Both the position numbers and the translations under genes were made by a program. The notes beneath the pieces are model-generated. The model searched no databases. It saw nothing but the letters and a program-made list of their open reading frames with translations, and was not told the DNA's origin. Shown here one piece after another: positions 1 through 9,600 of a stretch of DNA of 21,751 nucleotides; within the stretch, counting starts at the first letter, position 1; each line of letters begins with the position of its first letter. Source of the DNA: Pleurobrachia bachei (lineage: Eukaryota; Ctenophora; Tentaculata; Cydippida; Pleurobrachiidae); assembly GCA_000695325.1 (NCBI GenBank), contig AVPN01000796.1:14858-36608 (forward strand), in the 5' to 3' direction.

Positions 1-144
1 AGTGAGGCGACAACTGAGTCTGGAGGGGCTACAGTAGAATCGGTGCCAAGTGAGCCGACAACCGAGTCTGGAGGGGCGACAGTAGAATCGGTCCCAAGTG
101 AGCCGACAACCGAGTCTGGAGGGGCGACAGTAGAATCGGTCCCA
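1..144 (+). repeat. 48-base coding minisatellite, three copies
   Basis: Units 1-48, 49-96 and 97-144 each encode 16 residues of the form SE(A/P)TTESGGATVESVP. The array probably extends left of the window. The period is a multiple of three, so copy-number changes keep the frame. A diverged fourth unit (SEATTDSGSEEATTES) follows. Confidence 0.9.
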
Positions 145-1588
145 AGTGAAGCAACAACTGATTCTGGAAGTGAAGAGGCGACTACTGAAAGCGAAGAAGT
201 GACAGGTGATAACGATAGATCAGATCCAACGACACCTTACCCTCCCTTCGGATCCAGTGAACCAACTGAACTAGCCTCGGAAGATTCAGCAACTGGGGCA
301 TCTTTACCCCCCTCAGACGAGCCTAGAAGTGAAGAGTCTACATATGAACCTAATACAGAGGAATCTATGACCACTTATGATTCAACAACTGAAGAATCTA
401 TGACTACTTATGATTCAACCACTGGAGAAACAGCCAGTGAAGAAACTACTTCTGAGGCTTACAGTGAAGAATTTACTACTGACGCTTACAGTGGAGAGGC
501 TACTGAGGCTTCCAGCGAAGGTTCTACGGCTGAAAGAAGACGGAACACAGACTACACATCCCGGTCCTACAGTGAGGAGGTTACTGGTAATGCAGCAGGA
601 GAGAGCACCACAGAACCAACTGGACCATCAGGCGGTACAACTGGAGCCAGGAGTGATTCCCCTATACCATCTTCCGAGGGCCCTGATCTAACATTTGCCC
701 CCCATAGTGATGACGGAGCCTCTCTTAGCCCCACCGGGGCCACCACTACTCAATACAGTGGCAATCTACAGAGAGAACAGAACAAACTGTATCAGGAACA
801 GATTACCCCACCTATCCACCTACCAAAGAGACTGGAAATCCTGAAACGGACGGGACAACTTATGAAACCAAATCAGGCTCCGTAAGCCCGACCGAGGGAG
901 AGGAGGGAGGGTCTGACCCAAGCACGACAGGATCTAGAACTGAGGAGGGATCAAGTGGGCCGTATGTTACATACGAGGGTACAAGTAGTGGAGGGTACAA
1001 TACTGATGAGGAGGCAACGACTATTGATAGAAGGGAGACGACCCTGTATAAGACTGACATGTCGTCCACTGTGTGGGATAAGGGTAGTGAGGATGTGTCT
1101 ACACGATACAGGACTGAGGATAGAAGGACAACTAACTATCGAACCACTGATAGGGACTCTACCCACTATACAACTGATGGATCTAGTGGTAAACCAGGTA
1201 GTGAAGAACCAAGTAGTGGAGAGTCAAACAGTGATTCAACTACTCGGTATCGAACTGAAGATTCCACCTCTATCTACGTGACCGAAGGTGAAATGACAGA
1301 GGAAGCATCGACAATCTACCGAATAGTGTCTATGTGACGGGTGACTCAACAACTCGTTACCAGACAGATGGTGCAGTTACTGGTGTTACAACACAATATA
1401 CAGAAGAGCAGCAGTCTAGTGATACCATTACTGGTGATACTACTAGTGGGGGTGATATAGATCACTCGGGATCCCCTCTACCTGTTACCTCCACCAACCT
1501 TTCCACTCTTAGTGATAGCCGAAAATCAAGATTTGTTGGCCACGTCCACGACTTATCTCGTATTTTTCTAGAACGTCAAATGTTATAG
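1..1588 (+). CDS. Mucin-like Ser/Thr/Glu-rich stalk of a C-type lectin gene, 5' partial, with two frameshifts
   Basis: Coding is already open at the window edge. Frame 1 (1 to about 768) reads Ser, Thr, Glu and Gly-rich repeats such as SEPTTESGGATVESVP. The same composition continues in frame 3 from about 769 to about 1318 (STERTEQTVSGTDYP, STTRYRTEDSTS) and then in frame 2 from about 1319 (NSVYVTGDSTTRYQTD). Each switch is a one-base loss. Frame 1 alone ends at 883-885 and frame 3 alone at 1335-1337. Dense Ser/Thr suggests an O-glycosylated extracellular stalk, and the acidic Glu/Asp content would make it strongly negative. No signal peptide is visible, so the true start lies to the left. 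Frame 2 stops at 1586-1588; a splice exit before that is likely, but no convincing donor in the right phase was found. It may be a decaying gene, a mis-assembled one, or an intact gene with base-call errors. It probably joins the coiled-coil and lectin exons downstream. Confidence 0.6.
358..423 (+). repeat. 33-base coding tandem repeat, two copies
   Basis: Units 358-390 and 391-423 both encode EESMTTYDSTT, with a few silent changes. This is a second, independent in-frame repeat in the mucin-like region. Confidence 0.85.
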
Positions 1589-1638
1589 CCTTCTTTTAGA
1601 GTGACCCCACATTCCTTCAACACACACATTGTTCGCAG

Positions 1639-1724
1639 GACGGATGATCTACCCACTACGTTTGCTACCAAACCTGTCACAACCAGCTTCCGTAACGATG
1701 TTGAGGAGAAGAACTTCTACATCA
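1639..1724 (+). CDS. Internal exon linking mucin-like stalk to lectin neck (candidate)
   Basis: A candidate acceptor (GTTCGCAG) is followed by an open frame reading TDDLPTTFATKPVTTSFRND and VEEKNFYI, then the strong donor A|GTAAGT at 1724/1725. A second possible acceptor (TTCTTTTAG, exon start 1600) leaves the same frame open with about 13 more residues. The Thr-rich first half resembles the preceding stalk. The exon ends with one base of a split codon. Phase agreement with the preceding mucin frame could not be shown. Confidence 0.55.
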
Positions 1725-1853
1725 GTAAGTTACTGTTTCTTTCACAATGATGTTGTTACAAAGATGAATCAGATTGCTGTTCTTTTGTAACAAAATTTAT
1801 GTAGCTTTTTACTACTCACCTTGCCTATAATATGTACCTCCCTCTCCCCTCAG

Positions 1854-1888
1854 TGGACGATTGTTCCAGTAATGGTGGTGGTGTTGGT
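1854..1888 (+). CDS. Short candidate exon with a Gly-rich stretch
   Basis: The polypyrimidine acceptor CTCCCCTCAG precedes the frame MDDCSSNGGGVG, which is in phase with the preceding exon. A weak donor at 1888/1889 would leave phase 0, matching the coiled-coil exon at 2945. If that donor is not used, the frame ends at a TGA at 1913-1915 and the mucin-like gene would stop here, separate from the lectin. I cannot choose between these. Confidence 0.3.
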
Positions 1889-1915
1889 GTGTTCTATAAC
1901 TCTGAGACCTTTTGA

Positions 1916-2944
1916 CAACCTCAAACACTACTAGCGTGGCTTCAATCTAAGAACCATAGTCAAGATATATCTAGGACATAATATAGCAGTTTAATATGAC
2001 TCTAAATGATATCTAGGACATTGTGACCTATTCACCATTACATCCTCTCTAGAACACCCTAGATCACCCACTCTCAATTATCAATTGATTCTGACCGCAT
2101 ACGGTGACTCATATTCCCCCTGCTGCTGCTTCTGCAGGGGCTGGTGAGTCATATGCATGCTCTCCCGGCGTGTTTTTAATATGTCCCTGGCCCCGTTCCA
2201 ATATACCTTGAACAAACATATTAAAAGAAGAGCTTCCCACATTATTATAAATAGGGAGGCGTCTCGGACTTAGCATCAGCTCCTTTCTACCCCTGCCACT
2301 GTCAGCGCGAATCGTGATGCCTGACCACTCCTCGCTGAAAGTTCTACCTTGGCAGTTGGCTCCTGATATCTAATCCTAGCTTCGATTGTCATCATATTCC
2401 CCATACATCACAATGAGACTGCCACTGTCAGCTCTCCTAAGGGGAGAGTCCTATCCCTCGCAGCGTGCGTGACATTACAATTTACAGTCATGTAGTATGA
2501 CAAAATATCTCACACTAAATCCCCCCTATGGAATGCTACACCAGTATATATCCATAGTGTTGGAGGGTACCGGTCCTAATATTAATCTTTCTCCTGATCG
2601 GGAGGCATGTTAACTCAATTACAGGATAGAAAATAGGAATGATCATTCCAGAAATGATCCTTCTGCGAGTGTGTGTCCTAACTCCTTATTGCATTACCGG
2701 CTATTGAATAACTATAAGTTAAAGATGGGTGTGTTGAGAGTAATAATTAAGTCATATGATTTCAGGCACACCCACCCCCGCATAATATACCCGAGTGTGA
2801 CATAGCTACCTGTCAACACATGATTAGGAGCATAGTGAAACAGTATATTATTTCGTCATTAAGATAATTATTTTGTAATTAGGATAACTATACAAATATA
2901 ATGAAGCAGCATAAAGTATTATAATTAGTGATGTTCCACACTAG
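1916..2944. other. Non-coding stretch, intron or intergenic, upstream of the coiled-coil exon
   Basis: No convincing exon was found. The stretch holds a promoter-like cluster (2105-2280) and two short ATG frames after it. One, from 2413, begins MRLPLSALL, faintly like a signal peptide, but it stops after about 20 residues and its best splice exit does not match the phase of the next exon. The rest is AT-rich without recognisable content. Confidence 0.5.
2105..2280 (+). promoter_or_regulatory. Promoter-like cluster: two AP-1-type sites, TATA box, initiator
   Basis: TGACTCA (2105-2111) and TGAGTCA (2145-2151) both match the bZIP/AP-1 consensus. They sit in a 12-base direct repeat with a 40-base offset. 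TATAAATA follows at 2246-2253, and an initiator-like TCAGCTC starts at 2276, putting the presumed start A (2278) 32 bases after the first T of the TATA box. The spacing fits a metazoan core promoter. If used, transcripts would skip the mucin-like stalk. Prediction from motifs only. Confidence 0.4.
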
Positions 2945-3076
2945 GTCGAAGGCGGTGAGTTCCAGCAGAATTTGGATGAGCTAAAGTCAGATACACAGGA
3001 TCAGCTGGCTAAGATTGCAGCTCTAGAAGATACTATCTCAACTTTACGGAACATGAACTCTCGGCTAAACACCCAG
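2945..3076 (+). CDS. Coiled-coil (neck) exon of the C-type lectin
   Basis: The exon lies between a CTAG acceptor and CAG|GTAAAC donor, 132 bases, 44 codons, phase 0 at both ends. Its protein has heptad-like spacing of Leu/Ile (FQQNLDELKSDTQDQLAKIA then ALEDTISTLRNMNSRL), typical of the trimerising neck helices found before lectin domains in collectins and related proteins. Oligomerisation is an inference from the heptads. It runs directly in frame into the exon at 3435. Confidence 0.75.
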
Positions 3077-3434
3077 GTAAACTAAACTCGGATAAATTTA
3101 AAAATGGGTAAATTGGGGTTCCGGTAATTCGGGGTCCGACTGTATCATAATATTATTTAATTTTACATTCTCTTGCCTTGTTCGACAAAACAAACACTCT
3201 TTGTGCAAGTTACGAATAATAATGTTCCGAAAATTATCCCTCTTTTACTATCCCTATCATGAATGATTTAATGCATAAATTTCGCACTAGAGAATATCTT
3301 TTTCGAGAATTCCGTTATTCGTAACGTTTATGAATACTGCAATTGCAAAATATAGGCTCTAACTAGTCTCTCTCCCTCTTTATCCCCTCTCTCTAATTCT
3401 CGATATATCTCTAACTGAAACTCCCTCCTTCCAG

Positions 3435-3621
3435 GTGGATGATCTCCGACAATCGGTAGTTTTCATAACCAAAGAATTCACAAACTTTATGGAGAATGTG
3501 AACGGGCAGATGGACACCTTGAAGAATATGGTCAGGAACAATGGTAGTGGTTCTGATGGGGATGTACCTGGTGTAGTGAAGAGACAGTGTGGAGGACTAG
3601 AATTGGATGGATCATGCTATG
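3435..3621 (+). CDS. Second neck exon and start of the C-type lectin domain
   Basis: A CCTTCCAG acceptor and a TATG|GTGAGT donor bound 187 bases that enter in phase 0. The helical pattern continues (VDDLRQSVVFITKEFTNFME, QMDTLKNMVRNN), then a Gly/Ser hinge (GSGSDGD), then QCGGLELDGSCY. The two cysteines of that last piece would form the extra N-terminal disulfide of long-form C-type lectin domains. The split final codon is completed by the exon at 3856 or by its copy at 4784. Confidence 0.8.
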
Positions 3622-3756
3622 GTGAGTAGAGGGTATGGTTATGGTTTTGGGAAGCACGCAATTATTATTATTAAATATGAGCTAGAAGTGGAGACTGTTT
3701 ATTTTAGATACGGGGTGATCGAAATATCTTGAACCTCGCGGCCAGACTACCTATGA

Positions 3757-3842
3757 CATGACACCTTAATGAGTAAGGGGGTCTCTCAACAAATGACACC
3801 TTAAAACTAGTATTATAAGGGGGTCTCTCACCAAATGACACC
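3757..3842. repeat. Short direct repeats at the duplication breakpoint
   Basis: The phrases AATGACACC and GGGGGTCTCTCA recur twice or more in this stretch. The 928-base tandem duplication begins inside it, at AAATGACACC (3833), so this short repeat may have seeded the duplication. Confidence 0.6.
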
Positions 3843-3855
3843 CGGTATTTTTCAG

Positions 3856-3947
3856 AACTGACTGATGAGCCCCTACAGTTTTGGAGTGCTCAGTCTGAGT
3901 GTGAATCTCGGGGTGGAAATCTCGCTTCTTGGGCCTCAGATCCCCAG
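3856..3947 (+). CDS. C-type lectin domain exon 1, copy 1
   Basis: A TTTTTCAG acceptor and CAG|GTAAAG donor bound 92 bases, entering with two bases of a split codon. The protein reads LTDEPLQFWSAQSECESRGG then NLASWASDPQ. It has the family signature of the first helices: W-x-x-A-x-x-x-C followed by G-x-x-L-A. The Cys is the first of the conserved disulfide pair that closes the domain. Confidence 0.9.
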
Positions 3948-4057
3948 GTAAAGGAATAGAATCGACTTTCCGTTTTTATCCAATCATAGATGATGTTTCT
4001 CGCATACCCCGGTATCGAATATTTAGAAGACTGATATTAAAAATCTTCCCCATTTAG

Positions 4058-4142
4058 ATTCACAAGGAGCTTCTTGCCTTTGGTGTAAACAGTGGGTTCA
4101 CCTCTAACGCCTGGATTGGAGCTCAATACAACACAGAGTCAG
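4058..4142 (+). CDS. C-type lectin domain exon 2, copy 1
   Basis: The exon follows CATTTAG and ends at TCAG|GTATGC, 85 bases, entering in phase 0. It contains AWIGAQYNTESG, matching the conserved WIGL core motif of C-type lectin folds. Phase 1 exit matches the exon at 4579. Confidence 0.9.
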
Positions 4143-4229
4143 GTATGCAATTGTCCCTTACAAGTCCCTTGTCCATTTTAGAAAAGATGCCCCCACCCTT
4201 GAAAATACCAAGTTACTATGCGGTACCTA

Positions 4230-4298
4230 TCAGAGCATTGGCCTGCCCCTATTCGAATTTCTTTCACGAGAACTGTGGTCAGAGCATTGGCCTGACAG
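4230..4298. repeat. 16-base direct repeat inside the lectin intron, also present in copy 2
   Basis: TCAGAGCATTGGCCTG occurs at 4230-4245 and 4279-4294, and again in the duplicated intron 928 bases later. The second occurrence lies in a 21-base inverted-repeat phrase (4278-4298) that recurs in reverse orientation at 6098-6118. Confidence 0.8.
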
Positions 4299-4578
4299 TG
4301 CGGTACTAGGTAGCAGAAGACCGTTTGTACTTTGTACGACCTTGTACTATAGCTATAAACCACTACTAGAAAATGAAATTACTGATAGAGGTTTGTTGAC
4401 TTGAATTTCATTGGATCTTTGTACCCCAAAGCGATCCTATTTTTGCCCAATTCTGATGAAATTAGTGTCCTATCTCCCGCCACCATGCCTCCTTGCAGCA
4501 CACCCTCTCCTTGACTTTATCATGGCTGCAACAGACTCCTAACACCACATCCAAGACTGAACTGACTCATTCTTTCAG

Positions 4579-4721
4579 GAACGGCGGTTTGGCTTGACGG
4601 CTCCATGCTGGAGATCCCCTACACTCGAATCAATTCTGTGACAGCCTGTGCCGCGACATACAAGAAAATAATAGCTGGATTCAAGTGTAAAAATATGTAT
4701 CGAGCGTGGTGTAAGATTTGA
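4579..4721 (+). CDS. C-type lectin domain exon 3 with stop, copy 1
   Basis: After TCTTTCAG the frame reads TAVWLDGSMLEIPYTRINSV, then a Cys pair (TAC, FKC) and the closing AWCKI before TGA at 4719-4721. VWLDGS is the usual W-x-D-G motif, and the four conserved cysteines of the fold are present across the exons. The EPN/QPD and WND calcium and sugar-binding motifs are missing, so classical calcium-dependent sugar binding is unlikely; protein or other ligand binding is possible. Confidence 0.9.
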
Positions 4722-4783
4722 GAAAGTCGATCTGCCCCTAGACCGCTCTGATTGTATAGCAAATGACACCCGGTATTTTTCAG

Positions 4784-4875
4784 AACTGACTGATGAGCCC
4801 CTACAGTTTTGGAGTGCTCAGTCTGAGTGTGAATCTCGGGGTGGAAATCTCGCTTCTTGGGCCTCAGATCCCCAG
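4784..4875 (+). CDS. C-type lectin domain exon 1, copy 2
   Basis: This is the tandem copy of the exon at 3856, with the same splice signals and the same protein. It can be joined in phase from the neck exon ending at 3621, skipping copy 1. Confidence 0.85.
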
Positions 4876-4985
4876 GTAAAGGAATAGAATCGACTTTCCG
4901 TTTTTATCCAATCATAGATGATGTTTCTCGCATACCCCGGTATCGAATATTTAGAAGACTGATATTTAAAATCTTCCCCATTTAG

Positions 4986-5070
4986 ATTCACAAGGAGCTT
5001 CTTGCCTTTGGTGTAAACAGTGGGTTCACCTCTAACGCCTGGATTGGAGCTCAATACAACACAGAGTCAG
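4986..5070 (+). CDS. C-type lectin domain exon 2, copy 2
   Basis: This copy of the exon at 4058 is identical in protein, including the AWIGA core motif, with splice sites intact. The intron just before it differs by one base (ATATTT for ATATTA). Confidence 0.85.
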
Positions 5071-5506
5071 GTATGCAATTGTCCCTTACAAGTCCCTTGT
5101 CCATTTTAGAAAAGATGCCCCCACCCTTGAAAATACCAAGTTACTATGCGGTACCTATCAGAGCATTGGCCTGCCCCTATTCGAATTTCTTTCACGAGAA
5201 CTGTGGTCAGAGCATTGGCCTGACAGTGCGGTACTAGGTAGCAGAAGACCGTTTGTACTTTGTACGACCTTGTACTATAGCTATAAACCACTACTAGAAA
5301 ATGAAATTACTGATAGAGGTTTGTTGACTTGAATTTCATTGGATCTTTGTACCCCAAAGCGATCCTATTTTTGCCCAATTCTGATGAAATTAGTGTCCTA
5401 TCTCCCGCCACCATGCCTCCTTGCAGCACACCCTCACCTTGACTTTATCATGGCTGCAACAGACTCCTAACACCACATCCAAGACTGAACTGACTCATTC
5501 TTTCAG

Positions 5507-5649
5507 GAACGGCGGTTTGGCTTGACGGCTCCATGCTGGAGATCCCCTACACTCGAATCAATTCTGTGACAGCCTGTGCCGCGACATACAAGAAAATAAT
5601 AGCTGGATTCAAGTGTAAAAATATGTATCGGGCGTGGTGCAAGATTTGA
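5507..5649 (+). CDS. C-type lectin domain exon 3 with stop, copy 2
   Basis: This copy of the exon at 4579 ends in TGA at 5647-5649. The two base changes I saw are silent (CGA to CGG for Arg, TGT to TGC for Cys), so the two alternative C-terminal domains are the same protein. Because copy 1 has its own stop, the copies would be alternative last-exon cassettes. Confidence 0.85.
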
Positions 5650-6575
5650 GAAACTCGATATGCCCCTAGAGCTCTGATTGTATAGGACCCGTGTGTCTGA
5701 GGCCGAAGTGGACTGAGATTAGGTAGAATGGGTTAGGAATTATTTGGAGTCAGAGACACAAGAAAGAGTGTGTGTATGTGAGTGAAAAAGAGAGGGAGGA
5801 TGAGAGAGAAATATAGAGTCAGGAAAGTGATCTAGAGCAGTGTAGAGAGTGAGATAGAGAGAGGGGAGAGAGAGCCATAATTCAGACTTATAGAACTCTT
5901 TTTTATTCTGTTTTTCTACTCAGATTTATAGTATGATATATAATATATATTTTTACTATGTTCATACGCACACTCAGTTGGTAATACCAAATTCCTGCTT
6001 TTGACACGTGTATCATATTTCAAGAGTGTGACGGTGACCCCGTGCTGCTGCCGGCAGCTAATGATCTTATAGGCGTGTCTACGGAAGGGGGACGGGGCTG
6101 TCAGGCCAATACTCTGACAAACGCGGGGTGAAATTACAGCGTGTCTGATCTGACATATTGTCACGTTTTCTAACCGTGGAGTGCATCAGGTCACATTTAC
6201 CATTTGATGCTAGCCGTAATATGGACATAGATTCTTCTAGAAAATTGAAAACAATAGAATTTTTTAGGCAATGAAATTCAATAAAAAATTATTTACATAG
6301 TTCATATATTTTTGAAAACTTCTTTAGAGTGAGGGGTAACAGTTAACACGAACACATAGCACACACACTCTCTCTCTCTCACAAATATACACTAAGCATT
6401 AAACTTACTGAATGTTGATTTTCTCAAACAACTAAAGTAAATAGAATAAAAGTACGATAATAAATCGATCTCTATTTCATTTTGATTTAAATAAAGTCTG
6501 TAAACGTCTTCAACAACATGACGCAGTAATAGTTGCGTTATTTCTAGTAGTCAGGTATAATAAGGATTGACTAAT
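5650..6575. other. Gap between convergent genes
   Basis: No gene seen. It holds an AG-rich microsatellite (about 5750-5880), an AT-rich run (5920-5960), a palindrome GCTGCCGGCAGC (6047-6058), a 21-base phrase shared with the lectin introns (6098-6118), and two AATAAA motifs on the + strand (6280-6285, 6445-6450). The AATAAA motifs are possible but distant polyadenylation signals for the lectin gene. Confidence 0.5.
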
Positions 6576-6692
6576 TCAGGGACCGGTATTATCTATGGGA
6601 GGGGGTGGTGGGAGGCTGTTGAATCCTCTCAGATTATGCCATTTCTCAATCCAGACGCCAGGTCGGGATAAAGATTCCTTCCAATGTAAAAC
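6576..6692 (-). CDS. Slp last exon: C2B C-terminal helix and stop
   Basis: The acceptor TTCCCAATTCCAG opens a phase 0 frame, VLHWKESLSRPGVWIEKWHN, then LRGF, a Pro run and TGA at 6576-6578 (minus strand). The HWK...P...WxExWHxL pattern is the characteristic end of Slp-type C2B domains. Length is 117 bases including the stop. The tail SLPPPPPIDNTGP is not a PDZ-ligand or lipid motif that I recognise. Confidence 0.88.
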   Translation of the reverse strand, partial: VLHWKESLSRPGVWIEKWHNLRGFNSLPPPPPIDNTGP

Positions 6693-9600
6693 CTGGAATT
6701 GGGAATAAATTAAAGTCATGATTTGGTCAGATGACCTCTTTCACCACGATTACCACGAAACTTGTGATACTACATGGATCTTTCAAATGGTGACATGATG
6801 ACTTCAAATTGAAGGATTAATAAGTGAACGGGTTGGGTATTTACAAACCTCAATTCCACGCCCATCCAAATGTTCGTGAACCCCAGTCTTGTGTTGACAT
6901 AGTCTCACGATTCCTAGCAAACCGCATGGTGCCTTCTTTCCCTTCTCCTATAGGAGAAATTAGAGTTAGATATCGACTTACAAAATATAACCGGGAATGT
7001 TTACCAAAAGCATCCGATAATTTGGAGTTGTACTGGTTTAGGGAAATTAAAAAAACGTTTCTACTACACACCGATTTTGGTAGGTGAAGTATTTGCACTT
7101 CGATTCCCTGAGATTCCACCTGTCCAGCATCTAGTTGCATGAAATTGACCTCGGCATTCCACTTTGGGTTCACAGTGTTTTTCTTCAGCTGCAGCTTGTA
7201 CTTGTGATCCTTTGAAATGTCATCTGTTCTCGGAAGCATATATCTGAAAGGAGGTCAGGGCTGGTCAGTGGTGATGGCACTGGGGGCATCGTGGCAACTT
7301 GGTGGCCCAGCCCAAAGTTGGGCAACATCTTGAGCCATTTTGGCCAAAAAACGGCGCGAGATGTTAAGATTTTGGAGCCAGAATTTGCGCGCGGCCAGCC
7401 TTTGTAGCACTCGGCGCGCGGAGTTGTCTATATTTTGGTCGTGGCGCGTGCGGTGAAAGATAAGGGTCTGAAAGGTCCACATAATGACTTGAACTGCTTA
7501 TGTGGATTGGGTGTACAATATAATTGGTCTCTGTGTGTTGGTCTGAGAGCGTATACAAAGATCCTACACTCACATCGCTGCGTAAGGGTTCGTCCTTCCG
7601 TTTTCCATAGCAGGGAGATCTCGGGCCTCCATAACTTTCAACTTAATCGCAGTTTTCCTTTTCTTTTTATCGTCAGGAGAGGGACAGTACATGAGACCGA
7701 GTAGTATCGAACCTCGGAAATGGGAATCTTCCTGTGAAGAAGGGGTCGTGGTTAACAGAGATGGAATTCTAACGAGGCGCACTGGTGTTGTCTTACACTG
7801 ACTGTACATCGCGCAACCTCGCATGTACGCGATGCCGCTACGCGGCCTCACGTAGCCGCACCGGGCCTTCGGCCCGGTGCGAAGAGGAGGGTCTTATATG
7901 AGACAACACTGGTGTAATGTGTAGGGGAGAGAGAGAAGTGTGCCTGTGGGGCAAACAAAGCGACCAAATCCAAAAACAACCTACCAAATGTGAGAGTGGC
8001 CACCAGTTTGGTGAGTCTGAATCCATTGGTACACTATCAAGTTGTATTCGCACTTCACCCAGAAACATGTTATGCCCCAGTTGTCTAGTGTCCCATGCAG
8101 TGAACCAAAGGGTCATTGCAGCCAGGTCTGCACGAGAGGACGCCTTGTACTGGAATATCTGGGGGATTTGTTGGTAAGGGGTTACAATTGGGCATTGGGC
8201 ATGATTTGTTGAGGGGTTATACAAAAATTGGGCATAATTATACATGGTAATATCAAAAAAGGACCGAATAGTAAACGTAAACGGATAAGTAAAAGATCCA
8301 AGCAGTAAAACTACCTCACTAAAGTTAGGGTTAGTAGCTCGTTTCTTGATCTTTGTTTTCCGTTTTGCTGTCTTACTTCGATCCGGTAGGAGGTAGGCTT
8401 TGATAAAACTGGGAGGGAAATATTGGGGTAAACTCACACAATCACCCAGTTTTGACTTTTGGGTAAATCGATCCTAGCGACATCACATGATCACACCATG
8501 TATAATTCTACACAAAGACACTGAATTTCTAGAACACCGTGATTTTGAAATTGACCTTTTGTTGTCTCCAGAATGTATACTGAACGGACACGTATGGAGA
8601 GAGAGAGAGAAAGAGACAGAGAGAGAGAGAGAGAGAGAGAACACACATACCCATACAGACCTTAACTATATACTCTAGCTGCTGCTGTTATTCTAAGCGA
8701 GCTCGAGCTCTCCATCTTCCTATTTTTATAAATCTCAAGCCAGAACAATTGCAAACTTTTTCTCTCCATTTCTCTCGCAGCGGAGTAGAGGTACATCTTT
8801 TTCTCGCATATATCCCGACAGAAAATTACGTACCGCGGACCACCATTATCCTCTCAAGATTTCTCTCTCTCTATCTCTCTCACTCTCTCTGACCCTCCCT
8901 CTCTCATCCTCCCTTCTTTTGATGTCTTTGATCAACGCACACACTACATGACTTTATTTCCTCCACCCATCAAATTTAGAAAACGAGAGTAAGAGAAGAA
9001 CTGAAACTAAAAGTAACCCCCTGTGCACTGTTATGATGATTGCTCACAAGAAGGGATATAACCCCGAAACGTTCAACATTTTGACCTGTCTGAAATTATC
9101 TCCCACGCCCAGGACGTGTCCTAATTGCTCACAGCCCCCCTTCCCTCTCTTACCAGCTAGGCGGTTGTCCGTCAACCCCGGAGAGGTGCCTCGCCTCATT
9201 GATATGAACATCCAGTGTGTTGACTTGTTCGTTATAAAACAATCCGATTGATAGCTCCCCGTGGATCTTCCTGTCCCGAGTGTGTTGTTTTATCACTGAA
9301 AATAGAGAGGACAGGTTAGTTAAATAATAGCAGATCTATCTGGCCTCAAGAAGGGTATGGGAATTGTAATAGTGCTACCAGATAACCTATACAGTGACAG
9401 ATCTGTAAAAAGGTGTATTAAATGTTCCCCTAAAGAAAAGAGTGATGTTCCTAAGACATCTTTAACAAACAAACAAACAAACAAACAAAAGTCCTCAGAA
9501 GAGTTTGAGTGTACTGTGGGCCATTGTCTCGTGTGGTGTGTATCAGTATTATACAAAACACACTATTACACTACTATTCATTATTACATGCTGTGTATGC

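Larger units (their letters stand above)
3833..5685 (+). repeat. 928-base direct tandem duplication of the lectin-domain exons
   Basis: Copy 1 spans 3833-4760 and copy 2 spans 4761-5685. Both start AAATGACACCCGGTA and end near GCTCTGATTGTATAG. The offset is 928 bases throughout the exons and introns, and only scattered single-base changes plus a two-base deletion near the end were seen. Each copy carries three lectin exons and a stop codon. Confidence 0.95.

Noticed and set aside
2318-2374. Short ATG frame MPDHSSLKVLPW downstream of the TATA box
   Set aside because: Eighteen codons, no signal-peptide features and no suitable splice exit.
9033-9251. Plus-strand frame MMIAHKKGYN with four cysteines
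   Set aside because: It is antisense to the C2A exon, which matches a known family and fits splice phases; this frame does not.
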